A DNA stretch of 64,000 nucleotides from Polyodon spathula (lineage: Eukaryota > Chordata > Actinopteri > Acipenseriformes > Polyodontidae): the NCBI RefSeq assembly GCF_017654505.1, contig NC_054549.1, positions 22,313,935-22,377,934 of the forward strand, written 5' to 3'. Below the pieces are notes generated by a model. The model was not told where the DNA came from and ran no database searches. It worked only from the letters and a program-made list of their open reading frames with translations. The position numbers and the translations under genes were made by a program. Shown here one piece after another: positions 10,674 through 38,504 of the stretch. How positions within the stretch are numbered: the first letter of the stretch is position 1; each line of letters starts with the position of its first letter.

Positions 10674-10690
10674 TCACTAGATGGCGCTGG
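10674..10690 (+). promoter_or_regulatory. CTCF-like motif
   Basis: TCACTAGATGGCGCTGG matches the CTCF core well. It lies between the convergent SYN1 and ARAF genes. Motif match only. Confidence 0.45.
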
Positions 10691-11684
10691 CACTTCTATG
10701 GTAGGCGTTTAGAAACGTGCAGCAAAAAAATAATTAAAAATAAAAAGTATGCTGCTTAACACACACTTCTGTTCAATACAATACAAGCATGGTTTTTCTT
10801 GTGGAAAAAAGTGTACCATCAACCCCAAAGATCTTCCATTCTCATTGTGGATGGATCAGGTAATGACAACACCTGACCTTTCAACCCGCCGCCAGCTATA
10901 CAGCCGAGCCAAGAGTTCAAAGTTCACCGCGCCATATGGCTTTCTGGAGCGAGAAAATAAAAAGATGGTCTTGGCATTGCACTGCAGAAGAGAATTTAGC
11001 TGAAAGCAATCATAGAATAAGTCCATTAATCTGCCATTTGAAGCCATTGATCTTACATGATAAAAGCAAAAGCTTTTTTCTTTTATAACAGCAATTTAGC
11101 AAAGGCCACAGGAGATCCCTGAAGCTACTCTATCATTTGTAAACCTAAAACTGTTTTGAATGACTACAGATTACTCCATCCCCTTGAGAAGAAATTGCCC
11201 GTTTGTCATGAATTCTATAAAGATTTCATTGGTCGCTTGTCACTTGCCTGATTGCTGTTAAACCATTGGCGAGTGTCATTATCCCTGCCGCGCTTTTACA
11301 TTCTTGAGTGTAACGCTTGTCGTCTCACACCTACGTTGCTGTTGTCAGTAGATTTGATGTTTATATAATGTTGCTGCTTCCCTCCGTCTGCTCTCTCCCC
11401 CCTTTCTCTCTGTAAACCAATTCCTAAAGCTGCCCACTGCTAAAGCGTGTGTGTGGTCTCAGGGATTCCCACTGCCCGTCGTTTTAATACCATAGACAGA
11501 CCATCGGCCATACAAAGACTCCTCATTCTAAGTTAGTCACTCAGTCCAGTACTATGCATCTTCTAGCTGGAAATTGCCTTTTGGACTGCCTGCTCCACTA
11601 ACTTTAGGACTTGTCGTTATCTATGCCAAGCGATTTACGACTTAGCCCCCTCCCCCTTTTGTGAAATGTGCCTGTCCTTTACAG

Positions 11685-11752
<68 letters not shown>

Positions 11753-11763
11753 ACCCCCCCCCC

Positions 11764-11797
<34 letters not shown>

Positions 11798-11857
11798 ACC
11801 CCCCCCCCCCCCACCCCCCCCCCCCCCCCCCACCCCCCACCCCCCCCCCCCCACCCA
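11685..11857. repeat. Poly-C tract of about 170 bp
   Basis: Nearly pure C with scattered A (and one G) interruptions. The opposite strand is poly-G. ORFs across it are homopolymer artefacts (poly-Pro or poly-Gly). Length in an assembly is unreliable for such a tract. Confidence 0.97.
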
Positions 11858-13196
11858 ACCCATACCCCCGAACCCCGGTATCTGCCATAATGTATCGCAG
11901 AGATTCCCATCAACCGCAGTGAGATTTTTGGATTTTCTGACAATATTATTATAGAACTGAGAAAATGAAAAAGTTATTTGTTTTGGCAACGAAAGAAAAA
12001 TATTAAACCAACACGCAGTTTGTTAACGGAAGTGTTAATTCTCTATATTTAGTAATAAATAATCATTAGGGTATTTTACTGAGCAAACCGGACAAGGGCA
12101 GATGGGCTGAAAGGGCTCCTCTCGCTCGTAAATTTTAAATTTTATAGGAATCATAGTAATTAAAATGGATTCCCTCCTTTGAGAAATGACATTTTCTTTG
12201 CATTGCTATCTAAAAATGCACTGCTCCTGTGTTGAATGAATTCTGCCCCCCCCCCCCTTCCCTGACTCCTTTTCTGTGCATCTGATGTGAAAGCTTGTGA
12301 AAAGTGCAAAATGTGTAAAAGTTGTACCGTTTACTGTAATATCAAAATGAAGTACTGTACAGTTAGTGCTAAATATTCTGATGAACTTGTGATAATCTGT
12401 CTGTTCTCTTGCGATTCTAGTTTGATGTGCCTGTGTCAGTGTTAGTGTGTGTTATGGATGAATGGTTTGCAATATTTATTTTTTGTCATTGTATTTATAT
12501 TATTTATTGTATTTATTTGTTCGATTTTACACTTTGCCGAAAACCCTATTGAAACATATGTATAATTATCTTTATTATTTCTGTGCTCTACTACACAGAA
12601 TACAGTACTGAATTTGAAATGCTGTAAGTCTTAATACTAATCGAAAACAGACTTCATTAAGGGTTTAAGGATGTATTCTAAACAATAGCCACATGAGGGA
12701 GCCAGTGAATCGGCCTGCACTCACTTGAAATGAAATTAATGTGCATGTGCGAACGGGACGAAACACTAGAGGGCGCCAATGCCCTTATTGGTTGCCTGGT
12801 ATCAGACAAAAGTTATCAACATGAAATAAAGGCGTAATTCATTCATTGTCCGGTTTTTTGTTTCAAACTACAGAAGTACATTATGTAAAAAGCTATTCTG
12901 TAGTGTATGTGTAAAGATGGGCATAGGTAGATAGATAGATAGATTGGTAGATAGATTTCAAAGTCTGGAAACGCTAAATGCATGCTTATATATGAACTGT
13001 ATCTATGTCGAGGCGCATGTTTTGTAATGTGAATTATTAGCAACCGTCCGTGGTTAAAACAAACCATTTTGAACAAGGTGGAATGTCTTGTATACATAGA
13101 ACTATCTCTTCGTATATAGTGAATAACTATTAAGTTTATTTCCGCATTTCCAAACAGTTCTCTGAAACGCGTTAATTTTTTTTTTTTTTTTTGCCA
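11858..13196. other. Intergenic, no gene
   Basis: AT-rich DNA without exon signals. A short CR1-like LINE tail (gggctgaaagggctcctctcgctcgtaa) is visible at about 12105-12135. A GATA microsatellite lies near 12930-12950. Confidence 0.5.
12764..12778 (+). promoter_or_regulatory. CTCF-like motif
   Basis: CACTAGAGGGCGCCA fits the CTCF core. It has the same orientation as the motifs at 10674 and 13198. Confidence 0.45.
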
Positions 13197-13197
13197 A

Positions 13198-13214
13198 CCA
13201 CCAGAGGGCGCCGG
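13198..13214 (+). promoter_or_regulatory. Strong CTCF-like motif
   Basis: CCACCAGAGGGCGCCGG is an essentially perfect vertebrate CTCF core. It is preceded by a T-run at 13169-13192. Confidence 0.55.
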
Positions 13215-14471
13215 TGGTCTGAAGCTTTACTATTAAACCACGTGAATAAATTCAAGTCTGTTTAAATATATGCAGTGCACAATCGTTCTGAGAGGGATTT
13301 ATTTTATTTTTTTTTTGTATTATTGCAAGGATTATTATTATTATTATTATTAGTCTGTGTTCGGGAGCTGATATTCTGTTCAAGCGGCTTACTAATAGAC
13401 GCTTTGCCTGATCTACCTTACATGTCTACAGCTCCTGACTTCCAAACATTTATTCAAAGCGTTAGTATGTTTAAAATGTTTTTGACGTCAAAACTCGCAA
13501 TTGTTTTGGTGTTTTATAGTATTGCTTTAAAAATAAATAATAAATCTTACGAATGAGATCATATAATATATCATTCAGAACACATCATTGAAATACAGTA
13601 TATATCTTAAATATATCCTTTACAGTGCATTTCAGATTTTATGTCGTTTTAATATCAGTATTAACTTTGGTCTGATATCAAACTATATATTTGTCCTAAT
13701 ACGGTACTGGGACTATGTCATACCCGATCACGTTTATTTTTTTGTTCTATTTATTTATTTATTTTATTTTATTTTATTTTTTGGATTGAATGTAAAAACT
13801 ACGTTGTGCAATATGATATCCATAAGTTGGATTATTGTGTTTTATTGTTTGATGCCAGTTGTAACTGTTAAACAAGTAAATTGTAAGTTGACGTGACCAA
13901 GTTGTGTACGAAATAAACGTGTATAAACATATATATTCGATGCGATTGTAGGTGTGACAATATGGGAATATATTAAATTATTGTGCTGTCAAATTAACAA
14001 AAAAATATTTAATAAAGTATATTATTAATCTTAACCGAGTCGCTTCTTAATCAGCAATACAACCCCAGCAGAGTCTGGAACTCGAGTCAAGATTATACAT
14101 TATTTTTTACCACCGACAGGAGTAACATATTGACTGTGTGTGCCTGATACGGGACCTGGCGATCAAGACGAGGCACGGCGGAGCTATGAGGACGCTTTAT
14201 AAAGAAGAAAGCGCCCGCCGCTTCTTGCATTGTTCCAGAATTCCACTCCTTTAATACAGCGAGTAGAGCAGCGACCTGCCAGTGACGCACTGCCTCGTTT
14301 TGAGGGTCCGATGTTCCAACATTCAGAAAAAAAAAAGTAATTGAAAAGCATTCTGTTGCAAGAATGACCAGGTTCGAATGTCCTGCACCTTTTCAGAAGC
14401 AATTTTCAAAGGTATATTTAACCTGGCAAATACTGATCTTGCCAGAACCAGCAAATACCAAAGTGTGACCT
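13215..14471. other. Intergenic, no gene
   Basis: AT-rich sequence with an (ATT)n run near 13331-13352. 'aaataaacgtgtataaac' near 13909 could serve as a poly(A) signal but cannot be tied to a gene. Short ORFs lack family features. Confidence 0.5.
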
Positions 14472-14730
14472 ACAGCTGTGGCCAAACGTTCTGCATCACC
14501 TAGAATTCTAGGACTGAGACATCTAAGTATATGAACACAATTTAGATATTTTATTCAACATCATGTAATCAAAGAAACTATACACTTATATCGCAAAAGT
14601 CTACCGGAAGCCATATCAGTAATACAGTAGTATGTCATGTTAGATTTCTAACTATCACCTTTTTTCAATTGTCAGTTTTTCGTGAAGTATATGGAAAACT
14701 TTGTGAAGTTATTTTTTTAACAGTGTTAGT
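14472..14730 (-). mobile_element. MITE copy, truncated
   Basis: Begins 'acagctgtggccaaacgttctgcatcacctagaatt' and shares the inner words 'atcatgtaatcaaagaaact' and 'aaaagtctaccggaagcc' with the other TA-flanked MITE copies in reverse orientation. It loses identity near 14730 with no second terminal repeat. Confidence 0.7.
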
Positions 14731-14873
14731 GCTAGACTAGGCTAGCAAATTAATTTTAAAAACGTGGTTTGCAGTCCTGGTTTTAAAAAGCACACACGAC
14801 GATTCCAGTGAATAATCCACTTTTCATTTTATTATTTCAGAATAAAATCCATTATCTCCGGCATTTTTACAAG

Positions 14874-14876
<3 letters not shown>

Positions 14877-14911
<35 letters not shown>

Positions 14912-14922
14912 AACATTTCTGG

Positions 14923-14985
<63 letters not shown>

Positions 14986-15002
14986 ATACACACACACACA
15001 CT
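14877..15002. repeat. Poly-A, (TA)n and (CA)n cluster
   Basis: An A-run at 14877-14907 is followed by (TA)n at 14927-14976 and CA-rich sequence to 15002. Confidence 0.95.
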
Positions 15003-15500
15003 TTAAAACATTTTTTTAAACCATCACACAAAAATAGAAAACAAGAGAAAAGTAAAATTTATAACATTAAAAAAGGAACTGTACACTATTATTGCTTACA
15101 TCTTAAGACCCCCAATAATACCTGCCCCAATAATAATAATAATAAAAAGATTCACTGTACTCATCCAAAGAAATGTAACACTTTCTATTCAAATACAGTA
15201 CTGTCATTATATTACGCTAACTGACTTAAAAATTTAAAAAAAATCATGAGATATCCAGGGCCCCTATACAGCAAAGTAAAATAACTCAAATTTACTGTCT
15301 CACATGTTATGCCTGGCCACATTATCAGGACCGATCTACCCTCACTGGGTTTGGCCTGGCGCTGGTGTGGGGGGGTGCTCCCCTGGTATACCCAGGATCC
15401 CTCTATTACTCTGGAAGGCTGAATGAATAGTTAAGCATCATTGCTGATTCAGCCAACAATGCTGAGCCTTGATATTGACAATAACGACTGAATGGATCCC

Positions 15501-15853
15501 TCTAGACCAGGGCTTCTCAAACTCGGTCCTGGGGACCCCATGTGGCTGCTGGTTTTCATTCCAACCGAGCTCTCAATTACTAAACTAGACCCTTAATTGA
15601 ACCGATAATTTGCTTGATTAGACCTTTGTACTTGTTTCCAGCTCTTAAACAGTTGCATTTAAGTTACTTATAAAATGTTACAGCTAACTTGAAATATGCA
15701 ACTGTTCAAGAGCTGAAAACAAGTAAAAAGGTCCAATTAAGCAAATTATCAGTTCAATTAAGGGTCTGGTTCAGTAATTGAGAGATCGGTTGGAATGAAA
15801 ACCAGCAGCCACAGGGGGTCCCCAGGACTGAGTTTGAGAAGCCCTGGTCTAGA
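15501..15853. mobile_element. 353-bp palindromic element (non-autonomous DNA transposon)
   Basis: Left arm 'tctagaccagggcttctcaaactcggtcctggggac' is mirrored by the right arm 'gtccccaggactgagtttgagaagccctggtctaga'. Inner words also pair (ctggttttcattccaaccga / tcggttggaatgaaaaccag; aagtacttataaaa... / cagctcttaaacagttgcat). The whole unit can fold into one hairpin. A half copy lies at 36990-37180. Confidence 0.85.
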
Positions 15854-15879
15854 CACTTCCCAGCACCTCGTGGAGTCTG

Positions 15880-16212
15880 CAGCTCTGGCCAGAAGTTTTG
15901 CATCCCCTAGGATTGAAACAAAACAAAAAAAAACTATATGGTCATAATTTTGAACTTTTATTTAACATCATGTAATCAAAAGAAACTACAAAATGACATC
16001 AGCTAAAGTCTACCGGAAGCCATAATAGTAATATTATGTTAGATTTCGAAATGCCACATTTTTCAATTTTTTGTTATGTATCTGGAAAACCACAAAGCAG
16101 TGTGTAATTCTGTATGTTAACATAACATTATTCAGCAGGCTTCATTTGACTTTATGAAGCAAAAAGTGTTCATTCTATAGGGGGATGCAAAAACCTCTGT
16201 CGAGAGCTGTGT
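15880..16212 (-). mobile_element. MITE copy, full length
   Basis: Terminal repeats 'gctctggccagaagttttgcatccc' and 'ggatgcaaaaacctctgtcgagagc' enclose the shared MITE body in reverse orientation. Confidence 0.7.
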
Positions 16213-18611
16213 GCCAGGTCATGTCAAGGCTGTGATCAGGGCAAAGAGACCCCAACTCATACCAGATACAGGTGCTAATAAAGTAGCCAGTCAGTGTGTT
16301 TATTCATTCACTGCGCTAAATTAATACAGCAACACCCCCTTACTATAGTATATACAAAGACAGGATACAAAGTTTGAAACACTCACAATATGTAACTAAC
16401 ACTTTTGTGTCAATTACCAATTCGTTATTTGCACAAATTCCATTCCCGTCTCTTACAAATACAATGGGTGTATAAACTAAAAAATGAAAAAATATATATT
16501 AAAAATAATATGTGTTGGGCCATTCCAGAGAACATACTTTGTGGCAAATATCCCAGGGCAACTTTTCCTGAAGGAATTCAAAGTGGTTATCCTTGCAACT
16601 GACTCAACGCTGCCGGGCTGCATCCTATTGGCTTTTATTGATGTATTTTTACTGCCGGCATTCCTAATATTTTGTCCTAACCCCATGGGTATTGGATAAG
16701 GAGGTCTGACATGATTTGAGTGGTGACTGTATAAAAGGGCATTTGACCAAATGGCAGTGGCATAATTTAGTATTAAGAGTCAGAAATGAATCAAATAAAA
16801 TGTTAAAAATGCAGATTTGTACAAAATCAGGCTTATTCTGCTTTTGTACTTGACATAATGTATAACACAATAGCCTTCTGGGTTTTACAGTGTATTCCAT
16901 CCGAGTCCATTTAACTAGAGCCTTGCTTTACACAACAGTGACCCCGTGTGGTGGCGCACGGTAAAACATCCTATTCTAAACCAAGTCTCTCTATAATACA
17001 ACCAGCTGACTTCCACAGCATTCTGTCCAGCACCTAACACAGTAGACTCCAGACAAAAACAAGACACCCCCCCCCCCACACACACACACACATATTCTTT
17101 CACAGTGATTTATAACATTTTACTATGAAGGGTAAACTTTTAAAGGGGAATCAATGTAACACATAGTTTCTTTGTATTTATTTTTAAACAAAAGCTTATT
17201 ATCAGTTTTGTTTGAGTTTAACGCATCTAGTGGTTTGCTATTAAAATTAATTCAAATGCCATATAAACCTTTCCCTGGTTTGAGATACAATCAGAAAAGA
17301 TTAAATAATAACACACTGATCGTTGATTGACGTTTATTAAACATTTACTATTCCTAATTGCCCTGTGTATATTATACTACAAGCACATGCATGCTTTCCG
17401 TTAAGTATTTGAAGGCTCAAGAGTCTAGATCTGTTGCTTTTGAATAAAGAAGGACACCAATTGCCTGTCCTCATTGTCTTTGAGGCTGTGTTATATAAGG
17501 AAGACAGTTACCAGATAGCTGACATCAGCGCTATATAGAGAAAAGGATGGTATCTTAATACTGGAGCGACAAAAACACTCCACATTAAAAATGAAGCATT
17601 TGAGTTACTCTTTAAATGAGTCACGTTCCCCTGATATATCGGAGTGTCGCTACATTGTTCTTCTGGCACTTGTACACAATAAACTGCACATGTTCACACT
17701 GCCAGGTAAGAAGGGTGCTGCCCACCGCAGTACCTTTGTATGCCAACAACCTTACCAACTTTTAAAAAAAAAAAAAAACATACAGCACAAAACAGTCTCC
17801 GTTCTTGAGCTAATCCTTTAAAAGTAAAGCAAATTTCCCCATGGCTCTATTCAGCCAAAGTTTCGTAACTTCAGCGGGTAAATTGCGCCAAGAAAGGAAA
17901 AATAAAGCACAGCCACTTCAGGATTCCAGTTGCCCATATAATACTTTCAATCAATAAGGACCAGAAGACTTCAGTTAAAGAAGTAACTCAAAAATGAGAT
18001 GAGCAAAATAGATGATTGTTCTGCAAAAACTTGATTATGCTCAGGAAATATTGCCATGGAATGAATTCTACAAACCCAGGGAGGATTAGGGCTGGTAAAA
18101 TTTTCAAAAGATTCCATTCCTCATTATAGAAGTTGAGATAAATACTGGATAATTGAATAATTACATTTTTGTAACGAGCACAGTTAATAACATTATTTAT
18201 GTTTATCAACGAAACTGCACTGAACGCCCTCCCTTGCTGTTACAGTATGTCTGGCCAAGACAAGCAGTGGGCGTGTTCTTTTCCAGATTAATTGAAACTA
18301 GCATCTGATTAGCTGGTCCCATCCTGACGACCTGCGAATCAGTTTTGAGAATACTTTGCAAGTACACGCCCTCTGTGTATTCAATGGAAAAACAAAAAGC
18401 ATGCCACCTTTGAACCGACAATTTCTTGTATTCCTGGCAAACATAAATTGTGCACACTGAAGAAAACTGACTGTATATAGTTTGCACTTCTTCGGATTTT
18501 CAAAATGAACGGTTAAACCTCTCTGAAAATTTCTGTGGGTAGTACAATCATCGACACTTTTTGAACGATTATATTTTGTGTGCCCAATTAATAGATTGCT
18601 ACTTGGAGAAG

Positions 18612-18643
<32 letters not shown>

Positions 18644-18867
18644 CACAGAAGTTTAAACCACATACTTATTTTCCTCGATTGTTCAAAACACTAAATCGCC
18701 ACTTGATTCAGGACAACATCTGTTCTTGTCTGATCATTCTTAGTGGTTTTCGGGGTCCTTCTGCATTATGTGCAAAAGCAAAGGCATCTATTTAAGATTA
18801 TACTAGCAAGAAATAACCAAGATGTTTTTGTTTTTTTTCTTTCTTGGCTCTGGTTGTGGTTGGACCC
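16213..18867. other. Intergenic, no gene
   Basis: No exon, RNA gene or long repeat recognised. Short C-run plus (CA)n at 17067-17094, A-run at 17764-17778, T-run at 18612-18638. Part of the distal ARAF 3'UTR may lie at the right-hand end. Confidence 0.45.
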
Positions 18868-19466
18868 AGTCTTTCATAGTGGCTGCTGTCTTGTGCTGTA
18901 TTGCAGGGAGATGGTCTCTCATAGTGGCTGCTGTCTTGTGCTGTGTCACAGAGAGATGGTCTCTCATAGTGGCTGCTGTCTAGTTGTGCTGTGTTGCAGG
19001 GAGATGGTCTCTCATAGTGACTGCTGTCTGTGCTGTGTTTCAGGGAGATGGTCTCTCATAGTGGCCGCTGTCTTGTGCTGTGTCGCAGGGAGATGGTCTC
19101 TCATAGTGGCTGCTGTCTTGTGCTGTGTCGCAGGGAGATGGTCTCTCATAGTGGCCGCTGTCTTGTGCTGTGTCGCAGGGAGATGGTCTCTCATAGTGGC
19201 TGCTGTCTAGTTGTGCTGTGTTGCAGGGAGATGGTCTCTCATAGTGGCTGCTGTCTGTGCTGTGCTGCAGGGAGATGGTCTCTCATAGTGTCTGCGATCT
19301 GGTTGTGCTGTGCTGCAGGGAGATGGTCTCTCATAGTGGCTGCTGTCTGTGTTGTGTTGCAGGGAGATGGTCTCTCATAGTGGCTGCTGTCTGTGCTGTG
19401 TCACAGGGAGATGGTCTCTCATAGTGGCTGCTATCTGGTTGTGCTGTGTTGCAGGGAGATGGTCTC

Positions 19467-19480
<14 letters not shown>
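18868..19480. repeat. Minisatellite of 42-51 bp units (about 14) abutting the ARAF stop codon
   Basis: The word 'gggagatggtctctcatag' recurs about 13 times, followed by 'tggctgctgtc' and a variable 'tgtgctgtgt(t/c)gca'. Typical units are 42, 45 or 48 bp, all multiples of three. The last unit runs into the ARAF stop: on the minus strand, CTATGAGAGACCATC contains TGA 19469-19467, and every unit repeats the same TGA-containing word. Confidence 0.95.
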
Positions 19481-34785
<15,305 letters not shown>

Positions 34786-34835
34786 TCAATGGACAGGGGC
34801 TAGGGGGCGCTCTCGCTCACTGGCTCTCTCTCACC
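34786..34835 (-). other. ARAF: ARAF 5'UTR exon segment and acceptor
   Basis: On the minus strand 'ttctttctgtgttccaggtttcag' ends near 34836, two tandem AG acceptors, followed by about 50 untranslated bases before the ATG. The segment includes GGCTAGGGGGCGCTC, a weak CTCF-like word in reverse. Confidence 0.6.
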
Positions 34836-35424
34836 TGAAACCTGGAACACAGAAAGAACCGATTACAGACAGCAACCTGGACAGTCAAAGTATCTACAGT
34901 TAACACTATAGCAACACTATAGCACCTAGCAACTTTCCAGTACGGTCTTCAACTGCTAGAAAAAAAGGCAGCAAACATATCGCTTTCCACTCACAAATCT
35001 ACACTGTGCATGCATGTGTGTGTAATCCATCAATTGAGGTTCGATTAAATGAAAATTTGTATTGCAGGACCAAAAATAAGTACAGCTCATTGTAGTTCAG
35101 TAAAAGGTTATTGAATGAAGAACAAGCGTGTTTTACAGATGAATACTCCCCCACTAAATTCTATTATATCCCAACTTGTTAGGCATCATGTAAGCAGCCC
35201 ATTAGGACCATCGCATGGATCACACACAGACACACAGGAACGTCTTTGGCCGTGCTAAAATGAACTCGGACCGTGGTTCCCTGCCCTCAAATCCTCTCTA
35301 AATCCAGGTTACGCGAGGAAGGATGGAGGGAGCGCCCTGCTCTGGATTAACAAAGACATGAACCACCACTGCAAAGGTGCCCAGAAAATTGAAGGCTGTG
35401 CTGCCAGACACTACGGCCAGGTAA
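34836..35424 (-). other. ARAF 5' intron, no feature
   Basis: No exon recognised in this part of the long intron between the 5'UTR exon and the candidate promoter. Confidence 0.4.
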
Positions 35425-35640
35425 TTTTGTTTCATAAAGTCGAATGAAACCTGCTGAATATTGTTACATCAACATTTGGAATTACATACTTTCTTGTAGT
35501 TTTCCATATACTGTACAAAAAACTAAAAAAAAACCTGCAAATTTAAAAATCTAACAGGAAATACTGTACTACCATTATAGCTTCCTGCAGACTTTTGTAG
35601 TTTTTTTTGACTGCATGATGTAAAATGCAGTGGCTCCCTT
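35425..35640 (+). mobile_element. MITE fragment
   Basis: 'cataaagtcgaatgaaacctgctgaata' to 'atagcttcctgcagacttttg...tgcatgatgtaaaatg' matches the MITE body; both terminal repeats are lost. Confidence 0.65.
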
Positions 35641-36989
35641 ATTCGTTTTGACGCAATCGCTTATAAAGTCAGCTACAGAGATGGACATTTTTGCCACACA
35701 TTTCAAGCGGCGTTTGCTTAAATACCAACAATAAAGCAATAGGCTACTCCCTTGCGTTAAAACGTTCAAAGTTTACACTAGCTTAAGTCCGAACCCTAGA
35801 ACTGCCCCTTCAATAAGATGAGCAATGCCAGTCCAGAATCCAGTGACAATGAGCTTTTAAGCCAGGTGTTATCCCATATCTCAGTTCATACATTATTAGT
35901 GAGAGAGAACAATACAAGTTGTAAGCACAGGTATTGTTATCCAAGACATGAATTCCACTCCTGTTAGAATTTACTTATTCATTAATTTGGCTCTACACAA
36001 ATAAATTATATATATACACACACAGAGCAATCTGCCCTAACCGTTCATCCACCACGATTAATCTCTTCAGCAACGCTGTTTATTGTTGAGATTGTCTATT
36101 AGTTCAGAGATTGTAGACCCCACCAGTGTTTGTGTTGTATGTGATCCATGTGCTGCCATTGCTGGTAGTGTCACATGAGCTCTTCAGTGTGGTGATATGT
36201 AAATAAACCCTGTTCGCCTGCGGGGGGCGTATCAACTTCAACCCCCTTTTCGCTCTGCTGCCTGTCACTCAGCAGCGAATGCACGCACCCACACGGCCAC
36301 TCTGTCACAAGCATTAAAACCCTATATCTTTCTAAACAAGGGATTTAGGGAAGCTCCCTAATAACAGCTGAATCTCAAAACAATCATTGTGTGAATAAAG
36401 CAGTTGTTACAGCTGTGTATAATTGTATTTAAAACTGGATTAATTTATCTGCCTTTCCACATATCTGCCCTTACTCTGGTCCCACTGCTATCGGATAAGT
36501 GATGGACCAATGCATTCATATATCAACCTATAAAAGCAGGAAGTACGAATGCAGGAAGTAAAATATGCTACATCAGATTGTTTTGTTTTACAGAGTTTTG
36601 AAATGACTAAACCACCAACTGCACGCATGCATATCAGTCTTACAGGCAACCGAAACGCTCCAGGAAAGAATGACCAAAGAACAAGAAGCAACAGCACAAC
36701 CAACACATGACATGACCATTCGGAAATAACTAAAACCAGTAAAACACTTCCTCACACTCGCTACGATCCTCCCCCATCTTCTCATCTTTAAAAAACAATT
36801 CCAATTCAATTCCCAATTTAATCAGTTCCAGCACATCACCGATCATAATTCTGTTCAAATGAGCTTCTCCCAACAGTGGTAACAAATGACTTCAGTTGAA
36901 GTCACAGTTTGTTAGTCAATTCAACTGGCTTCAAATGAAAGCAGCTGAACAATCACAACCGTTATTATTACCTTAATTTGCTTAATTAG
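35641..36989 (-). other. ARAF 5' intron, no feature
   Basis: Nothing recognised apart from 'caattccaattcaattccc...cagttccagcac' (36790-36840), a dispersed motif also near 54050-54160 and 56630-56720. Confidence 0.4.
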
Positions 36990-37180
36990 ACGTTTTTAAT
37001 TGTTCTCGGCGCCTAAAAAATTGCTTATAAAATGTTACAGCTAACTTCAAATCTGCAACTGTTTTAGAGCTGAAAACAAGTAAACGCTCTAAGCAGCTGA
37101 TCAGCTCAATTCAGAGTCTAGTTCAGTAATTGAGAGCTCGGTTGGAATGAAAACCAGCAGACACTGGGGGATCTAGAGGT
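36990..37180. mobile_element. Half copy of the palindromic element at 15501-15853
   Basis: 'gcttataaaatgttacagctaacttcaaatctgcaactgtt...gagctgaaaacaagta' and 'ttcagtaattgagagctcggttggaatgaaaaccagcag' match the right half of 15501-15853. Confidence 0.7.
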
Positions 37181-37354
37181 GATCTAGAGGTCCGTCTCAG
37201 AGCTTTCCCCTTTCACACTCTCTCTGTATGCACAGTCCTTGATGTCGGTTTGTGGTTGCGTTGCCCTAGCAACCCTTTCCACAGGGGTCTTTAACTGCTG
37301 ACAAAATGTCCTGTTGTAAGTGCCTCTGCATATAATGCACAGTTCACAGCCTGC

Positions 37355-37415
37355 CTCTGTAAAGCGCTTTGTGATGGTGGTCCACTATGAAAGGTGCTAT
37401 ATAAAAATAAACAAA
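37355..37415 (+). mobile_element. SINE 3' tail fragment
   Basis: 'taaagcgctttgtgatggtggtccactatgaaaggtgctatataaa' also ends the element at 39425-39662 and occurs at 48313-48375. Confidence 0.65.
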
Positions 37416-37794
37416 AAAAAAGACTTGTCAAGCTTTCTAGTCACAAATATAGATCTCTGAGTGTGTGTCCATGCATGTGTGACACACAGGGGCTGGATCA
37501 GGGGTGTAATGGTTCACTGTGAATTGCTGAATCATAACAGTGTTATGGCTGGAGTTTCCTGTGTATTTTCATCCAGCCCTTGTAAAGTATGTAGAATGTG
37601 GGCAACACAGAATAAACAAAGAGTTTTTAATTAAATCCAGACTCTTATTTAATTGAACCCAGCCAGGACCATCTGTAGCTGTTTCTCTCACCGCAGAGTC
37701 GATAGCTGTGTTTTTTAAAACTGCGTGAACTGCAGCTGTTTCGATAAACGACTGCTAGCTGTTTTCATTTGATCAGCCCGTTGAACTCAAACCA

Positions 37795-38165
37795 GACCTG
37801 GGTAGAATTCAAATTGCAATTGAGCAGTTTGTAATTAATCACAATTGCACTGTAACTGCAATTGAACCTTGGCACACCTGCCTAATTGTAATTACACCAG
37901 ATAATTGCTCGATTACAGTTCAATCACGCATTTATGCGACATTTGATCGTTACTCTTGTATTTTCAACCACCTTTGGTGACCCCATTTGTTTGAGCAAAA
38001 ATAAGTTATATAGTACGTTTCTGGAGTTGTACCCATGATCACTGTTTGGTTATTTAGAATAAACAGAGTAAATGTGTTACTTTTTAGTCTAATTATAATT
38101 ACAGTAGCATAATTGTAACTGTAATTGAAATTCAACAAAACAGCATTGTAATTACAATTGACCCC
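37795..38165 (+). repeat. Dispersed repeat, copy B
   Basis: Shares 'ttgaaccttggcacacctg' and 'caaccacctttggtgaccccatttgttt' with 27170-27450 and has flanking (TAATTG)-rich ends. Confidence 0.6.
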
Positions 38166-38504
38166 GAGTCTGAATTGTGCATTTTATTATAAATAATAAC
38201 ATACTAGCAGAAAGCAAAAAAATGCTTGAAATACAATCTCTCTGACTGATTGCTGCATCTCTCGCCCAACTTGACATGAAAATGGTGTCACAAAACTGAG
38301 ACCTTAAGACAGCTCCTGTCAATTATGTTATAATCCGAAAACAATTTCATAAATCACTATTCTTTTTGTCAAAGCAAGTAATTAAAGAGAGTGTAATAGA
38401 TGAACGTATATTCAACTATACATCACTTAAGAAATAAATCACTGCTACAGATCATTTCTCAAACCAACCCAGAACCTCTCACCCAAACTGCATTGAAATT
38501 TACG

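Larger units (their letters stand above)
9641..11684. other. SYN1-ARAF intergenic region, no gene
   Basis: No coding exon or RNA gene recognised. The segment near 9690-9770 ('tttctcttctgaggatcgcagtgtatccagatcac') is also present at 58490-58560 and 62340-62380, so it is a dispersed sequence of unknown type. CTCF-like motifs lie at 10612-10627 and 10674-10690. Confidence 0.5.

Noticed and set aside
11635..11989. Long poly-Pro and poly-Gly ORFs
   Set aside because: Pure translation of the poly-C/poly-G tract.
14808..15224. 138-residue Lys/Ile-rich ORF
   Set aside because: Runs across poly-A and (TA)n tracts.
18743..19380. ORFs of 116-155 residues with 15-residue repeats
   Set aside because: Open only because minisatellite unit lengths are multiples of three; no start context or homology.
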